A DNA stretch of 64,000 bases from Streptomyces sp. NBC_01210 (GCF_036010325.1 NZ_CP108549.1:1364001-1428000); one strand, 5' to 3'; shown: positions 1 to 8,663, numbered from the stretch's first letter. Program-made: numbers and translations. Notes: a model not told the origin generated them from the sequence alone.

Positions 1-472
1 TCAGCAGCTCGCGGACCTCCAGCTCCACCAGGTCGGTGAGCTCGTCGTCGCCCGCGTCCGCCTTGTTGAGGGCGACGACGATGTGGTCGACGCCCACCTG
101 GCGGGCGAGCAGGACATGCTCGGCGGTCTGCGGCATGACGCCGTCGAGCGCGGAGACGACGAGGATCGCCCCGTCCAGCTGGGCGGCTCCCGTCACCATG
201 TTCTTGACGTAGTCGGCATGGCCGGGCATGTCCACATGCGCGTAGTGCCGGGTGTCGGTCTCGTACTCGACGTGCGCGATGTTGATGGTGATGCCGCGCA
301 GGGCCTCCTCGGGGGCCCGGTCTATCCGGTCGAAGGGCACGAAGGTGCCGGTCCCGCGCTCGGCGAGGACCTTGGTGATGGCGGCGGTCAGCGTGGTCTT
401 GCCGTGGTCGACGTGGCCCATGGTGCCGATGTTGAGGTGCGGCTTGGTGCGTACGTATGCCGTCTTGGGCAT
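1..472 (-). CDS. tuf3: Elongation factor Tu, tuf3 type (N-terminal part, cut by window edge)
   Basis: This is a translation elongation factor GTPase that carries aminoacyl-tRNA to the ribosome. The start ATG at 472 follows an AGGGA ribosome site. Visible motifs are the P-loop GHVDHGKTT near residue 19, the G3 motif [11 protein letters not shown] near residue 80 and the G4 motif NKAD near residue 135. Ordinary EF-Tu has DCPGH and NKCD; the changed Met and Ala positions mark the divergent third EF-Tu of streptomycetes rather than tuf1. The C-terminal two thirds lie left of the window. It is transcribed away from the genes that follow. The tuf3 assignment rests on these substitutions and on my memory of the family. 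Confidence 0.88.
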   Translation of the reverse strand, partial: MPKTAYVRTKPHLNIGTMGHVDHGKTTLTAAITKVLAERGTGTFVPFDRIDRAPEEALRGITINIAHVEYETDTRHYAHVDMPGHADYVKNMVTGAAQLDGAILVVSALDGVMPQTAEHVLLARQVGVDHIVVALNKADAGDDELTDLVELEVRELL

Positions 473-1008
473 GGCTGATTCCCTCGGTCTTCCTCGGAAC
501 TCGAAGCGTGATGGGACCCCTGGGCCTTGCCGACCCTCCCCCTGTGGGGTCCGCCGGACGATCCGGGAAGGGTCAGCTTCGGGCGCCGTCGAGGGGCGCT
601 GCGGCAGCGGCTGCGACCGCTGCGGGGAATGCGGCAGCCTTCGGCGCGTCCGCGACTGCGGACGGCGCTGCGAGGAAGGCGTACCGGAACATGTCGTTGA
701 TATTCGCCTACGGCCGTGGCCGCGTCGAATGGTTTTCCGCGTACGGGAGTTCAGCAGGTCACAGGTGCTTCGTGGCTTCTCGGACGGGCAGTGGCGAGAG
801 CCGGTCGCGGGCGCCGTCGACGAAGTAACTCACCGCGTCCGGATCACCAGCGGGCCGACAACGTGCGTGGCGAGCGCGTCGACGGTGTCCCACCGGGTGA
901 CTGTGACGACGGGCCCGGTGGACGACCGGCAGCAAGCCGGAAGAGCAGCCCGGGATCATCAGGCTCACATTACGGCGATCACATCCCTGTGTCGGTTAGT
1001 CTCCCCGG
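473..1008. other. Non-coding gap between tuf3 and the DedA-type gene
   Basis: No gene is supported here. It must hold the leftward tuf3 promoter and leader and the rightward promoter of the next gene. A TAGTCT hexamer at 997-1002 lies 6 bases before the ATG at 1009, so the next gene may have a leaderless mRNA. No convincing tuf3 promoter could be picked by eye. Confidence 0.5.
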
Positions 1009-1788
1009 ATGCTCGACCCCGTCCCCAGGCCGTCCGCCGGCCTCGCCATCCGCTGTACCAGGGTGCTGTTCTCGCCGTGGTCGCGGCTGTCGCTGCTCGT
1101 GGCCGTGCTGGCCGCGGCGGCGGTGACGGTGGTGCTGTACGAGCCGCAGCGGCTGCTCTCGGCGGGCTGGCCGCCGCAGTTGAGCGGCGGCGCCGCGGTC
1201 GTGATGTTCGGTGTCGCGTACGGGGCGTGCACGGCGGCGTTCGTACCGAGGCCGTTGCTGAACCTGGCGGCGGGAGCGCTCTTCGGCTCGCAGGCCGGTT
1301 TCGTCTCGGCGCTGGCCGGGACGGTGCTGGGGGCAGGTATCGCGTTCACGCTCGGCCGAGTGCTGGGCCAGGACGCGCTGCGGCCGCTGCTGCGGGGCCG
1401 CTGGCTGAAGGCCGCGGACAGTCAGCTGAGCCGGCACGGCTTCCGTTCGATGCTGGCGCTGAGGCTCTTCCCGGGTGTGCCGTTCGCCGCGGCCAACTAC
1501 TGCGCGGCCGTGTCCCGCATGGGCTACATGCCCTTCCTACTGGCGACGGGCCTGGGCTCGGTCCCGAACACAGCGGCGTATGTGGTGGCGGGCAGCCGGG
1601 CGGGTTCGCCGACGTCACCCGCGTTTCTGATCGCGATGGGTTTCATCGTGCTGACTGGGGCGGGCGCGGCCGTGGTCGCCTGGCGCAAGCGTCACGGGCT
1701 GCGCGGTGCGGTTACCGCTGAAGACCACCGAGCCACGGGCGCAGCCGCCCCCGAAGCTTCGCGGCGGACGGGGCCGGGCGCCAACTGA
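1009..1788 (+). CDS. TVP38/TMEM64 (DedA-like, VTT domain) membrane protein
   Basis: The 259-residue integral membrane protein has hydrophobic segments around residues 25-45, 60-80, 88-115, 150-185 and 200-225. The central part carries the VTT/SNARE-associated pattern: a FVPRPLLNLAAGALFG re-entrant loop, a G-rich helix, then LRLFPGVPFAAANYCAA. Family members are thought to move lipids or affect membrane homeostasis; the substrate here is unknown. The ATG is chosen because it opens the conserved region, with a possible -10 hexamer just upstream. The tail after residue 235 is charged and cytoplasmic. It stands alone between tuf3 and uppP. Confidence 0.8.
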   Translation: MLDPVPRPSAGLAIRCTRVLFSPWSRLSLLVAVLAAAAVTVVLYEPQRLLSAGWPPQLSGGAAVVMFGVAYGACTAAFVPRPLLNLAAGALFGSQAGFVSALAGTVLGAGIAFTLGRVLGQDALRPLLRGRWLKAADSQLSRHGFRSMLALRLFPGVPFAAANYCAAVSRMGYMPFLLATGLGSVPNTAAYVVAGSRAGSPTSPAFLIAMGFIVLTGAGAAVVAWRKRHGLRGAVTAEDHRATGAAAPEASRRTGPGAN

Positions 1789-1926
1789 GGGTGCCCCCAT
1801 GGGGTCCCACAGGGGCTGCGGCATTCCGGTTCACCCAAGGACGCTACGCTGCCTCACAACTGGCGCATGATCGGGAACGCTACGCGCCGTCAGACCGTGA
1901 TCATTTCTTGGGTGGCGTAGTTTTCG

Positions 1927-2802
1927 ATGTCTTGGTTCGAATCATTCATCCTCGGGCTCGTCCAGGGGCTGACCGAGTTCCTTCCGATCTCCTCCAGCGC
2001 GCATCTGCGGCTCACGGCCGCGTTCGCCGGCTGGCACGACCCGGGCGCGGCATTCACGGCTATCACCCAGATCGGCACGGAGACCGCTGTCCTCATCTAC
2101 TTCCGCAAGGACATCGTCCGGATCATCTCCGCCTGGTCCCGTTCGCTGATGAACAAAGAGATGCGCAGCGATCACGACGCCCAGATGGGCTGGCTCGTCA
2201 TCGTCGGCTCGATCCCGATCGGTGTGCTCGGCGTCACATTCAAGGACCAGATCGAGGGCCCGTTCCGTGATCTGCGGCTGATCGCAACGACCCTGATCGT
2301 GATGGGCATCGTCCTCGGCATCGCCGACCGTCTGGCCGCCCGTGACGAGGCGGGCGGCAAGCACCGCGCCAGCAAGGAGCGCAAGACCCTCCAGGAACTG
2401 AGCGTCAAGGACGGTCTGATCTACGGCGTCTGCCAGGCGATGGCCCTGATTCCCGGCGTCTCCCGCTCGGGCGCCACGATCAGCGGTGGTCTGCTGATGG
2501 GCTACACCCGTGAGGCGGCGGCACGCTATTCGTTCCTGCTGGCCATCCCGGCCGTCCTGGCCTCCGGTGTCTTCGAGCTGAAGGATGCGAGCCAGAGCGG
2601 GCATGTGTCCTGGCCGCAGACGATCTTCGCGACGATCATTGCCTTCGCGGTGGGCTACGCGGTGATCGCGTGGTTCATGAAGTTCATCACTACGAAGAGC
2701 TTCATGCCGTTCGTGATCTATCGAATCCTGCTCGGAATCCTGCTGTTCGTGCTGGTGGGAGCCGGTGTGCTCAGCCCGCACGCGGGCGAATCCGGCGGCT
2801 GA
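1927..2802 (+). CDS. uppP: Undecaprenyl-diphosphate phosphatase
   Basis: This membrane enzyme (BacA/UppP family, 291 residues) removes a phosphate from undecaprenyl pyrophosphate to recycle the lipid carrier of cell-wall synthesis. The N-terminal GLVQGLTEFLPISSSAHL motif and the central PGVSRSGATISGGLLMG motif, both needed for catalysis in the family, are intact. Multiple membrane helices are evident. The last 126 bases are homologous to a second copy at 31659-31784, so the 3' end of this gene appears to have been supplied by the inserted island while the native end was pushed away. The encoded protein looks full length. Confidence 0.95.
   Translation: MSWFESFILGLVQGLTEFLPISSSAHLRLTAAFAGWHDPGAAFTAITQIGTETAVLIYFRKDIVRIISAWSRSLMNKEMRSDHDAQMGWLVIVGSIPIGVLGVTFKDQIEGPFRDLRLIATTLIVMGIVLGIADRLAARDEAGGKHRASKERKTLQELSVKDGLIYGVCQAMALIPGVSRSGATISGGLLMGYTREAAARYSFLLAIPAVLASGVFELKDASQSGHVSWPQTIFATIIAFAVGYAVIAWFMKFITTKSFMPFVIYRILLGILLFVLVGAGVLSPHAGESGG
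2673..2699 (+). repeat. Left copy of 27-base direct repeat in uppP (probable island attachment core)
   Basis: The 27 bases inside the uppP coding sequence are identical to 31655-31681. To the left the two contexts are unrelated. To the right both continue as homologous but diverged uppP ends. This is the pattern left when an element integrates by site-specific recombination in a gene 3' end and brings a replacement end. Confidence 0.75.
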
Positions 2803-2945
2803 ACCAGGGCCGTACAGGTAGCGCTATCTAGCATTTCCTAGCGCCTGATTGCAGCACCGCGCCATGATCATCTCCCACTCATCTCCCACCGGGGAGGCGG
2901 GATACACCCCACTAGGACGTGTGCGTCCGCAAAGTAGGGGATGAC

Positions 2946-2981
2946 GCGGAAGGGCCCGCACGTCCGTGCGGGCCCTTCCGC
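2946..2981 (+). terminator. Strong hairpin terminator after uppP
   Basis: A perfect 16-base-pair inverted repeat (2946-2961 and 2966-2981) with a 4-base GTCC loop. It is GC-rich with no long T tract, as is usual in Streptomyces. It would end uppP transcription and, from the other side, the leftover reading frame at 2999-3128. Confidence 0.85.
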
Positions 2982-2998
2982 TTGGCGGCCGGCCCGGG

Positions 2999-3128
2999 TC
3001 AGTCGAGGCTGAGGCGCGCCAGCAGGCCCTGGACACGGCCGGCGAGCGCCTTCTCCGGGTCCGGGCTGATGGTGGCAAGTGCCACTGCGGCCGTCACGAT
3101 GACGTCGCTCAGCTCCTTCTCGACGAGC
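2999..3128 (-). pseudogene. MazG-like protein, C-terminal fragment
   Basis: Reading leftward, about 40 residues ending in GRVQGLLARLSLD and containing ELSDVIVTAAVALATISPD resemble the C-terminal end of the MazG-like proteins of streptomycetes (nucleotide pyrophosphohydrolase fold). There is no start codon or N-terminal domain: upstream sequence switches abruptly, in another frame, to a carbamoyltransferase. It is a remnant at a rearrangement junction. The family call is from memory of the conserved ELxDVIVTAAVAL segment. Confidence 0.5.
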
Positions 3129-3711
3129 CGCCAGCGCGGGCGGTGAGGAAGTCGAGGGTGTAGCGGTCGGGGTTGCCGTAGCCGGCCAGGCCCATGAGCT
3201 TGCCGGAGCTGGTCCAGTTGCCGAGTCCGAGGTGTTCGGCGACGGTCTCGTAGAACCAGCCCAGCGACTGGCTGAACGGGAACTGGCGCAGGACCTTCAG
3301 TCCGTCGGCGGTGCCGTGGGCGAGGGTGGCGGAGACGCCGTCGCCGGAGCCGTCGACCACCAGGACGGCGGCCTCGTCGAAGCCGCTGGGGTGGAAGGCG
3401 GAGGCGGCGTGCGCGAGGTGGTGCTCGACCACGGTGACCTGCCGGGGCCGGTGGTGGCCGAACAGGGCGGGGGCGAGGAGTTCGGCGATCAGCTCGGCGT
3501 CCGTGCAGATGTTGCTCGGCGTAGGCCAGGCCGGGTTGAAGGCGATGGCGATCTCGTCAACGTCGGCCAGGGTGATGCCGGCCTCGGACAGGCAGTAGGC
3601 CGCGGCCACCGCGCAGGAGCGGGAGTCCTTGTGGTGCTTGCGGCGGGAGAAGCGCTCCTCCTCGGCGAAGGCGACCACCTTCCCGTCGATGACCAGGCAG
3701 GCGGAGGGGTG
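3129..3711 (-). pseudogene. NodU/CmcH-family carbamoyltransferase, N-terminal fragment
   Basis: About 190 leftward residues match the N-terminal half of carbamoyltransferases that modify natural products or Nod factors. They begin near HPSACLVIDGKVVAFAEEER, include the EHHLAHAASAF segment (metal and nucleotide-binding histidines) and VLVVDGSGDG, and stop at YTLDFL. The first dozen residues and the whole C-terminal YrdC-like half are missing. At the 3' end the sequence runs straight into the MazG-like fragment. It is not functional. It may be the residue of a tailoring gene from an older cluster. Confidence 0.75.
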
Positions 3712-4193
3712 GAGGCAAAGGGGGAGGAGGGGGCGGCGGTACGGGCCGATTCGGCTGGTGCCCGTCGTCCCCGATCGGCGACCGGTGTTTCCCCTCCACG
3801 ATCCTTGCCACAGCAGCCTCCTCAAGGCCTGGGTTCTCCACTGCAGAAGCGGAGGCCCGCGATGCACGAGGGCGCACATGCGCCTGTACGCCTGCTGCAT
3901 ACAATCCAGCGACTGGGTCGCTCGTCAGCCTTCGAGCGGGCGGCCCTGTGCTGCCCGCAGGCGGGCAGACCGGAGATCCGCGTGCGAGCAAGTGGCAGTT
4001 CGTCTTCGGGGGTCGGGAGCGTGAGGGCATGGACCACACACCGCTGGTCTGGGAGGCGATGCCGAGCGCGACCATCACCTCGGCGAGTCCCATGCCGTGG
4101 CCGGGACAGGGAGCCCGGCCACGGTGAGTACGTCGGTGCAGCCGGCCTCCTTCCCGGCAACCAAGGCGCGGATCTGGGCCTTGGTTGCCGTCC
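3712..4193. other. Unassigned island sequence
   Basis: No gene recognised. Several open frames exist on both strands but none has a plausible start, ribosome site or family resemblance. It lies between two gene remnants and is probably debris as well. Confidence 0.4.
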
Positions 4194-4301
4194 CGCGCAG
4201 CGGCAATCGCGGAGCCAACTCAGCCCTCTACCGCATTGCCCTCGTCCGCATGTCCAGAGACGCCCGCGCCAACGAGTTTGCCGCGGCGGCGGACCGTTCC
4301 G
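4194..4301 (+). pseudogene. IS110-family transposase remnant (C-terminal piece)
   Basis: About 35 residues beginning SGNRGANSALYRIALVRM and then containing ARANEFAA match the conserved C-terminal region of IS110/IS116/IS902 transposases (GNR..N.ALY.I...R). Nothing of the catalytic N-terminal domain remains. It is a scar of an insertion element in the left arm of the island. Confidence 0.6.
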
Positions 4302-4371
4302 ACTTTCCTGCCGGTGGATGTCGGCCGGTGATCGGCCGCGTCCCGCTGCTCGGCGAGCGGGAAGCTGCCGC

Positions 4372-4377
4372 CATAAT
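4372..4377 (+). promoter_or_regulatory. Probable -10 box for a leaderless mRNA
   Basis: CATAAT ends 7 bases before the ATG at 4385. A start of transcription at about that ATG would give a leaderless mRNA, which is common in Streptomyces. No good -35 was seen. Confidence 0.4.
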
Positions 4378-4384
4378 GGGAGGC

Positions 4385-4777
4385 ATGCCCTCCAGCCCGC
4401 ACCACCCCGCACCCGCGTCGGAGAACCTCTCGGGCACGGACGCCGAGGACCTCGCGCTGTACCGGGAGAAGTTCCGGTGCCGTCTGCCGGAGTCGCTGGA
4501 CGAGTTGCACGGCCCGACCCAGGGGATCGTCGAGCTGCCGCTGCACATGGCCTGGTCCGGGATGACCTCGTACGACCTGGGCAAGCCGCGCCAGCGCATG
4601 GGCCTGTACCGCACTGTCTTGCATGAGGGTCTGCACGACGACCTGCCCCGCTACCTCAACCAGGACCTGCTCCTCCAGCTGTGGCCGGTGCTGCGCACTC
4701 TCGTCGGCCGCACCGTGCGCACCGTGTGGGAGGACGCCTTCGCTCAGCTCGCCTCCCGCACCCAGGCAGCCGCGTGA
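4385..4777 (+). CDS. Hypothetical protein, probable antitoxin partner of the AbiEii-type gene
   Basis: A protein of 130 residues with no recognised domain. It contains a central LPLHMAWSGMTSYDLGKPRQRMGLYRTVLHEG segment, and a C-terminal part rich in Leu and Arg. Its stop codon overlaps the GTG start of the nucleotidyltransferase gene (GTGA at 4774-4777), so the two are translationally coupled. By position it is the likely cognate antitoxin or partner of that toxin-like enzyme. The start at 4385 is preferred because a -10-like box lies just upstream; an in-frame ATG at 4376 is the alternative. Confidence 0.7.
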   Translation: MPSSPHHPAPASENLSGTDAEDLALYREKFRCRLPESLDELHGPTQGIVELPLHMAWSGMTSYDLGKPRQRMGLYRTVLHEGLHDDLPRYLNQDLLLQLWPVLRTLVGRTVRTVWEDAFAQLASRTQAAA

Positions 4778-5451
4778 CGGACATGCCGGAGCTGCACGCG
4801 CGGCTCCTGGCGGATGTGATCGCCCTCGGCTCCCCGTATCCCCTGGTCCTCACTGGCGGGTATGCCGTGCGGGCGCACCGCCTCGTGAACCGCCCCAGCC
4901 AGGACCTCGATGTCGCCACCGAGAACCCGGCGCCCATGGCCGACATCGCGGCCACGCTCCGCGCCGGCCTGGAAGCCCGCGGCTGGAAGGTGCACGCGCT
5001 GGAGACCGCCCCGCTGTCCGCCCGCTTCACCGTGACCGACCCGGCCACCGGGCAGGACTGCGAGGTCGACATCCTCAAGGAGATCTTCTGGCGGCCGGTC
5101 GCCCAGAGCCCGTACGGGCCCGTCCTCGCGGAGGAGGACGTGATCGGGACCAAGGTCCGCGCCCTCGCCGACCGCGGAGCGCCCCGTGACCTGATCGACG
5201 TGTTCGCAGCCTCCCGCCGTTGGAACACCGCCGATCTCGAGGAATTCGGCCGTCGCCACGCCCGCGGCCGCTTCGAGCGCGAAGACCTGCAGGCAAACCT
5301 CGCCGGATCCGAGTGGACCGACGACGAAGCCTTCGCCGCCTACGGCCTGGACCAGGCCACCATCACCGCTCTTCGTGCCTGGGCCGTGGAGTGGGCCGAC
5401 GACCTCGCGGCCCGACTCCTCGAAGAGTCGGATGATCCGGACATCGACTGA
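4774..5451 (+). CDS. AbiEii/AbiGii-type nucleotidyltransferase (toxin-like)
   Basis: The 225-residue protein belongs to the nucleotidyltransferase family that includes the AbiEii toxins of type IV toxin-antitoxin and phage abortive-infection systems. The core motif is LTGGYAVRAHRL followed by the acidic QDLDVATE (the two metal-binding aspartates, about residues 45-47) and later EVDILKE. Together these form the polymerase-beta-like active site. The GTG start overlaps the preceding gene. Known AbiEii enzymes transfer nucleotides to tRNA; the target here is unknown. Inside the island it may act in maintenance or phage defence. Confidence 0.8.
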   Translation: MTDMPELHARLLADVIALGSPYPLVLTGGYAVRAHRLVNRPSQDLDVATENPAPMADIAATLRAGLEARGWKVHALETAPLSARFTVTDPATGQDCEVDILKEIFWRPVAQSPYGPVLAEEDVIGTKVRALADRGAPRDLIDVFAASRRWNTADLEEFGRRHARGRFEREDLQANLAGSEWTDDEAFAAYGLDQATITALRAWAVEWADDLAARLLEESDDPDID

Positions 5452-6125
5452 TCACATCTGGCCGACCACCGGAAACGGGAGCCCGGGGAAGCCGAGCGAG
5501 GGGCAAGTACGGTGCCGTGGAAATATCCCCACGGCACTGGGCAAACTGGCCTCTCACGGGCGATACGGCCAACGTCCGACTCCTCCGGGCAGCCAGGCCA
5601 CGCCTCGAAGGTAGAGCTCGGCAAGCACTTCGGGCGTCCACGCTCTGAGGAACTGACTTCCCTCAAGCCCGCAGTCTGACGACGTTCTATCAGCGCGGAC
5701 GACCGCCGCTGAGGTGGCGAAAAGAAGAGCTCCTCGCTCGCCAACACTGCTCTTCCAGTGGCCTGACCAGCCAGCCCGCCGGCGCACCCGACACGCCATC
5801 AGAACGAGCGTCACGAGCGTCATTTCAGCGTGAGGATATCGCCTGTAACGCCCATACCGCACATAATGTGCAGGGGCAAAATCGCAGGCCAGGAGCCCTT
5901 TGCGGCCGACTCCAAGATCGCCACCACTCCACGTGATGCGTCATCGCAAACATGTCAACAGAAAACAGGTCGAGGAAAACAGCAGGTCAGCGACGCGTGC
6001 GACGCAAATCGGATTCAAGATCAATGCGCATTGCGTGCGCAGCGCGGGCTACGTGCACACTCTCGACGCACGCCAGGCCCCCCGCAGGGGGCTCCGGGAT
6101 CGACCGGCAAAGAGCTCGCCGTATG
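5452..6125. other. Gap with no recognisable gene
   Basis: About 670 bases. Short frames occur on both strands (for example a leftward one at 5554-5862) but none resembles a known family or has a good start. The base composition is less GC-rich than its surroundings to the eye, consistent with decayed foreign DNA. Confidence 0.4.
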
Positions 6126-6144
6126 GCATTTGAAATGCTATACA
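6126..6144 (+). promoter_or_regulatory. Promoter and palindromic operator of the VapBC-type pair
   Basis: A perfect 13-base palindrome, GCATTTGAAATGC (6126-6138), is followed directly by TATACA (6139-6144), a -10-like hexamer ending 6 bases before the ATG at 6151. The palindrome is where an autoregulating antitoxin would bind. The mRNA is likely leaderless. Confidence 0.5.
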
Positions 6145-6150
6145 TGTCCC

Positions 6151-6435
6151 ATGGCTGACGACGACACCGACTTTCCGCCCGGCGACGGCCCCACCAGCGG
6201 CATCTCCGTCTCCCTCACGGCCGGCACCCTGCAAGCGATCCGTGAGCGGGTCGGCAAGCGGGGTGTGTCCGCGTTCTTGGAGAAAGCCGCGCAGCGGCAG
6301 ATCGAGCGGGACAACCTGGACGAGCTGATCGCCGACTTTGACAAGAACCTCGGCCCCGCCGCCCCGGAGGCAGTAGCCGCCAAGCGGGCGAAGCTCACCA
6401 GCGGCACCTCCTCCGATGCCGGGGCGGCCGCGTGA
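6151..6435 (+). CDS. VapB-like antitoxin
   Basis: A 94-residue protein. Residues 17-52 (GISVSLTAGTLQAIRERVGKR and on to KAAQRQ) look like a ribbon-helix-helix DNA-binding antitoxin, and the acidic, extended C-terminal part would wrap the toxin. The ATG at 6151 is chosen because it sits one helical turn after a -10-like box and its palindrome. The stop overlaps the start of the PIN-domain toxin (GTGA). The role is inferred from fold pattern and gene pairing. Confidence 0.75.
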   Translation: MADDDTDFPPGDGPTSGISVSLTAGTLQAIRERVGKRGVSAFLEKAAQRQIERDNLDELIADFDKNLGPAAPEAVAAKRAKLTSGTSSDAGAAA

Positions 6436-6830
6436 GCGGCACTCTGATCCTGGACAGTGAGGGCCTGACCAAGGCCGTGCAGCGCGACCGCGAAGTCCAC
6501 GAGTGGCTCACCGCCGCCCGCGACGCCGACCTTCCGGTGATCACCTCGGCCGCGGTCCTCGTCGAGGTGATCCATCCCCGCATCAACGACGCCGCGCTGA
6601 AGTGGACGCTGTCCCGGCTGCGAGTCGAGCCGGTCGCCCAGGCCCTCGCCCAGTCCGCCGTCGGCCTGCTGCGCACGGCCGGGCTGCACGGTCATAAGTA
6701 CGCCATCGACGCCATGCTCTGCGCCACCGCAATCGCCCAGCCGGGCCGCGTCACCATCCTGACGTCCGACGTCGAGGACATCACCATGCTCACCACCGAC
6801 CACATCCGTGTGACCGCCGAGAAGATCTGA
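6432..6830 (+). CDS. VapC-like toxin, PIN-domain ribonuclease
   Basis: A 132-residue PIN-domain protein. The acidic residues that hold the catalytic metal are visible: Asp8 in LILDSEG, Glu45 in AVLVEVIHP, Asp93 in YAIDAMLCA and Asp113 in LTSDVEDI. VapC toxins cut tRNA or rRNA when free of their antitoxin. The GTG start overlaps the antitoxin stop, so production is coupled to the antitoxin. It may stabilise the island in the chromosome. Confidence 0.85.
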   Translation: MSGTLILDSEGLTKAVQRDREVHEWLTAARDADLPVITSAAVLVEVIHPRINDAALKWTLSRLRVEPVAQALAQSAVGLLRTAGLHGHKYAIDAMLCATAIAQPGRVTILTSDVEDITMLTTDHIRVTAEKI

Positions 6831-6861
6831 TCCCCGCCGCTGCACCCGCGTGGTTCGGCGG

Positions 6862-6935
6862 CTGGCCAGCAGCTCGCCGATCTCTGCCTTGAGCGCTTCT
6901 GCCTCGGGCTTCGTCCCGTGCACGAGCACAATGAG
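6862..6935 (-). pseudogene. Group II intron reverse transcriptase fragment
   Basis: Reading leftward, 24 residues starting LIVLVHGTKPEAEAL match the segment just after the YADD catalytic box of group II intron reverse transcriptases. The match breaks off at LLA. Upstream, in frame, there is no YADD box: the sequence changes to structured intron RNA (6936-7067). Confidence 0.55.
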
Positions 6936-7067
6936 GTGAGTCGGCGGCGGGAATCGCACCCGCCGCCGCTCGCAGAACCGTGCGGGAGCCTCTCGGCTCA
7001 CACGGCTCCCATCGCCCAGCCATCAGGCTTGAGGCCGAACCGCCAGTGGGGGGTCTGTACGGTCATC
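6936..7067 (-). ncRNA. 3' end of a group II intron (domains V and VI)
   Basis: On the minus strand 7008-6975 is a 34-base hairpin that fits domain V: GAGCCGTGTG, a GAGA-type tetraloop region and CGCACGGTTC, with the catalytic AGC triad. It is followed by a 9-base-pair GC hairpin (6943-6951 with 6959-6967) as domain VI and then ACTCAC, a usual intron 3' end, at about 6941-6936. The 5' part of the intron is absent because the ISL3-type element begins at 7068. Confidence 0.6.
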
Positions 7068-7100
7068 GGCCCTGTCTCACTTTCGGTGGTGACGGAGCGT
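7068..7100 (+). repeat. ISL3-type element, left terminal inverted repeat
   Basis: 33 bases starting GGCCCTGTCTCACTTTCGG, exactly complementary to 8664-8696. Confidence 0.9.
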
Positions 7101-7104
7101 GCTG

Positions 7105-8641
7105 CTATCCGAGGAGGATGCGGTGGCGAAGGAGGGCGAAGCCTGCTCGTCCGTGCATTTGGCGTGCGATCCGTTTGGTCTTGGTGTTGACGCCCTCGGT
7201 GGGGCCATTGCTGTACGGAAGGGTGAGCGCGGCGATCACAGCGTCGCGGTCTCGCTCCAGGCCTCGGGTGAAGGCGTGCAGATGCGGCAGATCGGCTGCG
7301 CGGACCTGGGTGATCCAGAGCTCGAGCACGTCGGCGTTTCCCGGGGCGGGCTTCAGGAGCGGGGCGAAGGTCCTGATGTGGGTGGCCAGTTGGGTCATCT
7401 CGGGGCAGGCGGCGGTGAGGCGGGCCAGGAGGTCGTGGTGCTCGGCCTTGAGGTTGCCGGGCCGGCTGAGCAGCATCCGGGCGAGCCGGCGCGGGGAGAT
7501 GTGGCTGCGGTCGGCGTCCGCGCGGCCTTGGTTGATGTACTTGTGCAGGAGGTTGAGGCAGCCCGTGAACCCGAGGGCCTTGATCTCTTCGAAGAGATGC
7601 AGGACGGGGACGGCAGGGTCCTCGGCCCGGCGTTTACGCAGGTGCTCGCGGTAGGGATCGACAAGGCTGGAACGGTACTTGGGAACGCGGAGCATCCGTT
7701 CGGGCTGATCGGCCCGGGCGTAGCGTTTGACGGTGTTCAGGGCCAGTTGCAGCCGGCGGGCGCATTCGAGCAGGCCCACGCCCTGGTCGAGCAGGCCGTG
7801 GACCTGGTGCCAGCGCTGAAGGGTGGTCTGTGCGCGGGGCCCGTCGTACAGGGGCGCGTCCAGCACGGTGGCCCAGCAGCTGCTGTGCGCCTTGACCTCG
7901 CTCAGGGCGGCTTCGCACAGGTTGTGCCACAGATGCCAGCGGTCACCGACCTGCACCGCGTCGGGCAGGGCACGGCGGATGGCCTCGGCGTACGTCGCGG
8001 AGCCGTCCCGGCACACGACCTCGATGCCCGGGTGCTCGCGCAGCCATGCCTCCAGGGTGTCGGCCGTGCGGTCGGGCAGCACGTCGATCCGCTCGTGGGT
8101 CTCGGCGTCGATCACGACGGTGGCATAGCGGTGCCGCCGACGCAGAGCGAAGTCATCGACGCCGATCACGCGGGGCACCCGTCCGGTGGGCAACGGGATG
8201 CGCAGCAGGGCGCGCAGGGCCGTGTGACGCGACAAGCCTACGGCGAGTATCGCCAGCAAACGTGCCCCTGCCCGGCCCGCTAACTCCTTGGCCACGGCCT
8301 TGACTTGCCTGGTCAGTCGGGCGGTGCGCCGCTGGTAACGCTCCGGCACCCCCGGCACCTGCTCGCGGAAGGTATGACGGCACCCGCGCGTGGGACACAC
8401 CAGACGCCGCGCCCGGACACGGACCACTACCCGCCGCCCGTCCACCGACACATCGGCCACCGTCCGCAGGTGAAAGCCGTGCACCCGCCCGGACGGCGCC
8501 CCGCAACCCGGACACGCCACCCGGCTCCTCCGGCGTCCTCGCCCGCACCAGAATCCGCTCGCCCTCGTCGGTCACGTCCTCGATGACCAGGGGCGATAGC
8601 CCTGAAAACACCACATCTACAAGCTCGTTGACATTCCGCAC
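7105..8641 (-). pseudogene. ISL3-family transposase, frameshifted
   Basis: The main frame (8520 to 7105, 471 residues) has the N-terminal zinc-finger-like ACPGCGAPSGRVHGF, then a helix-turn-helix and the DDE catalytic domain (GVDDFALRR; CRDGSATYAEA; the C-terminal YSNGPTEGVNTKTKRI with the Glu). The true N-terminus (MRNVNELVDVVFSGL, ATG at 8641) lies in another frame. Joining them requires removing one G from the GGG near 8523, between TPEEP and ACPGC. Without a frameshift the start of the protein is lost, so it is probably inactive. A sequencing error is possible. Confidence 0.8.
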
Positions 8642-8663
8642 GTCACGTCAACGACGAATCAAT

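Noticed and set aside
6936..7015. Possible tRNA from the stacked hairpins
   Set aside because: The lengths and loop sequences do not give a cloverleaf; a 34-base hairpin with AGC and a GAGA loop fits group II domain V better.
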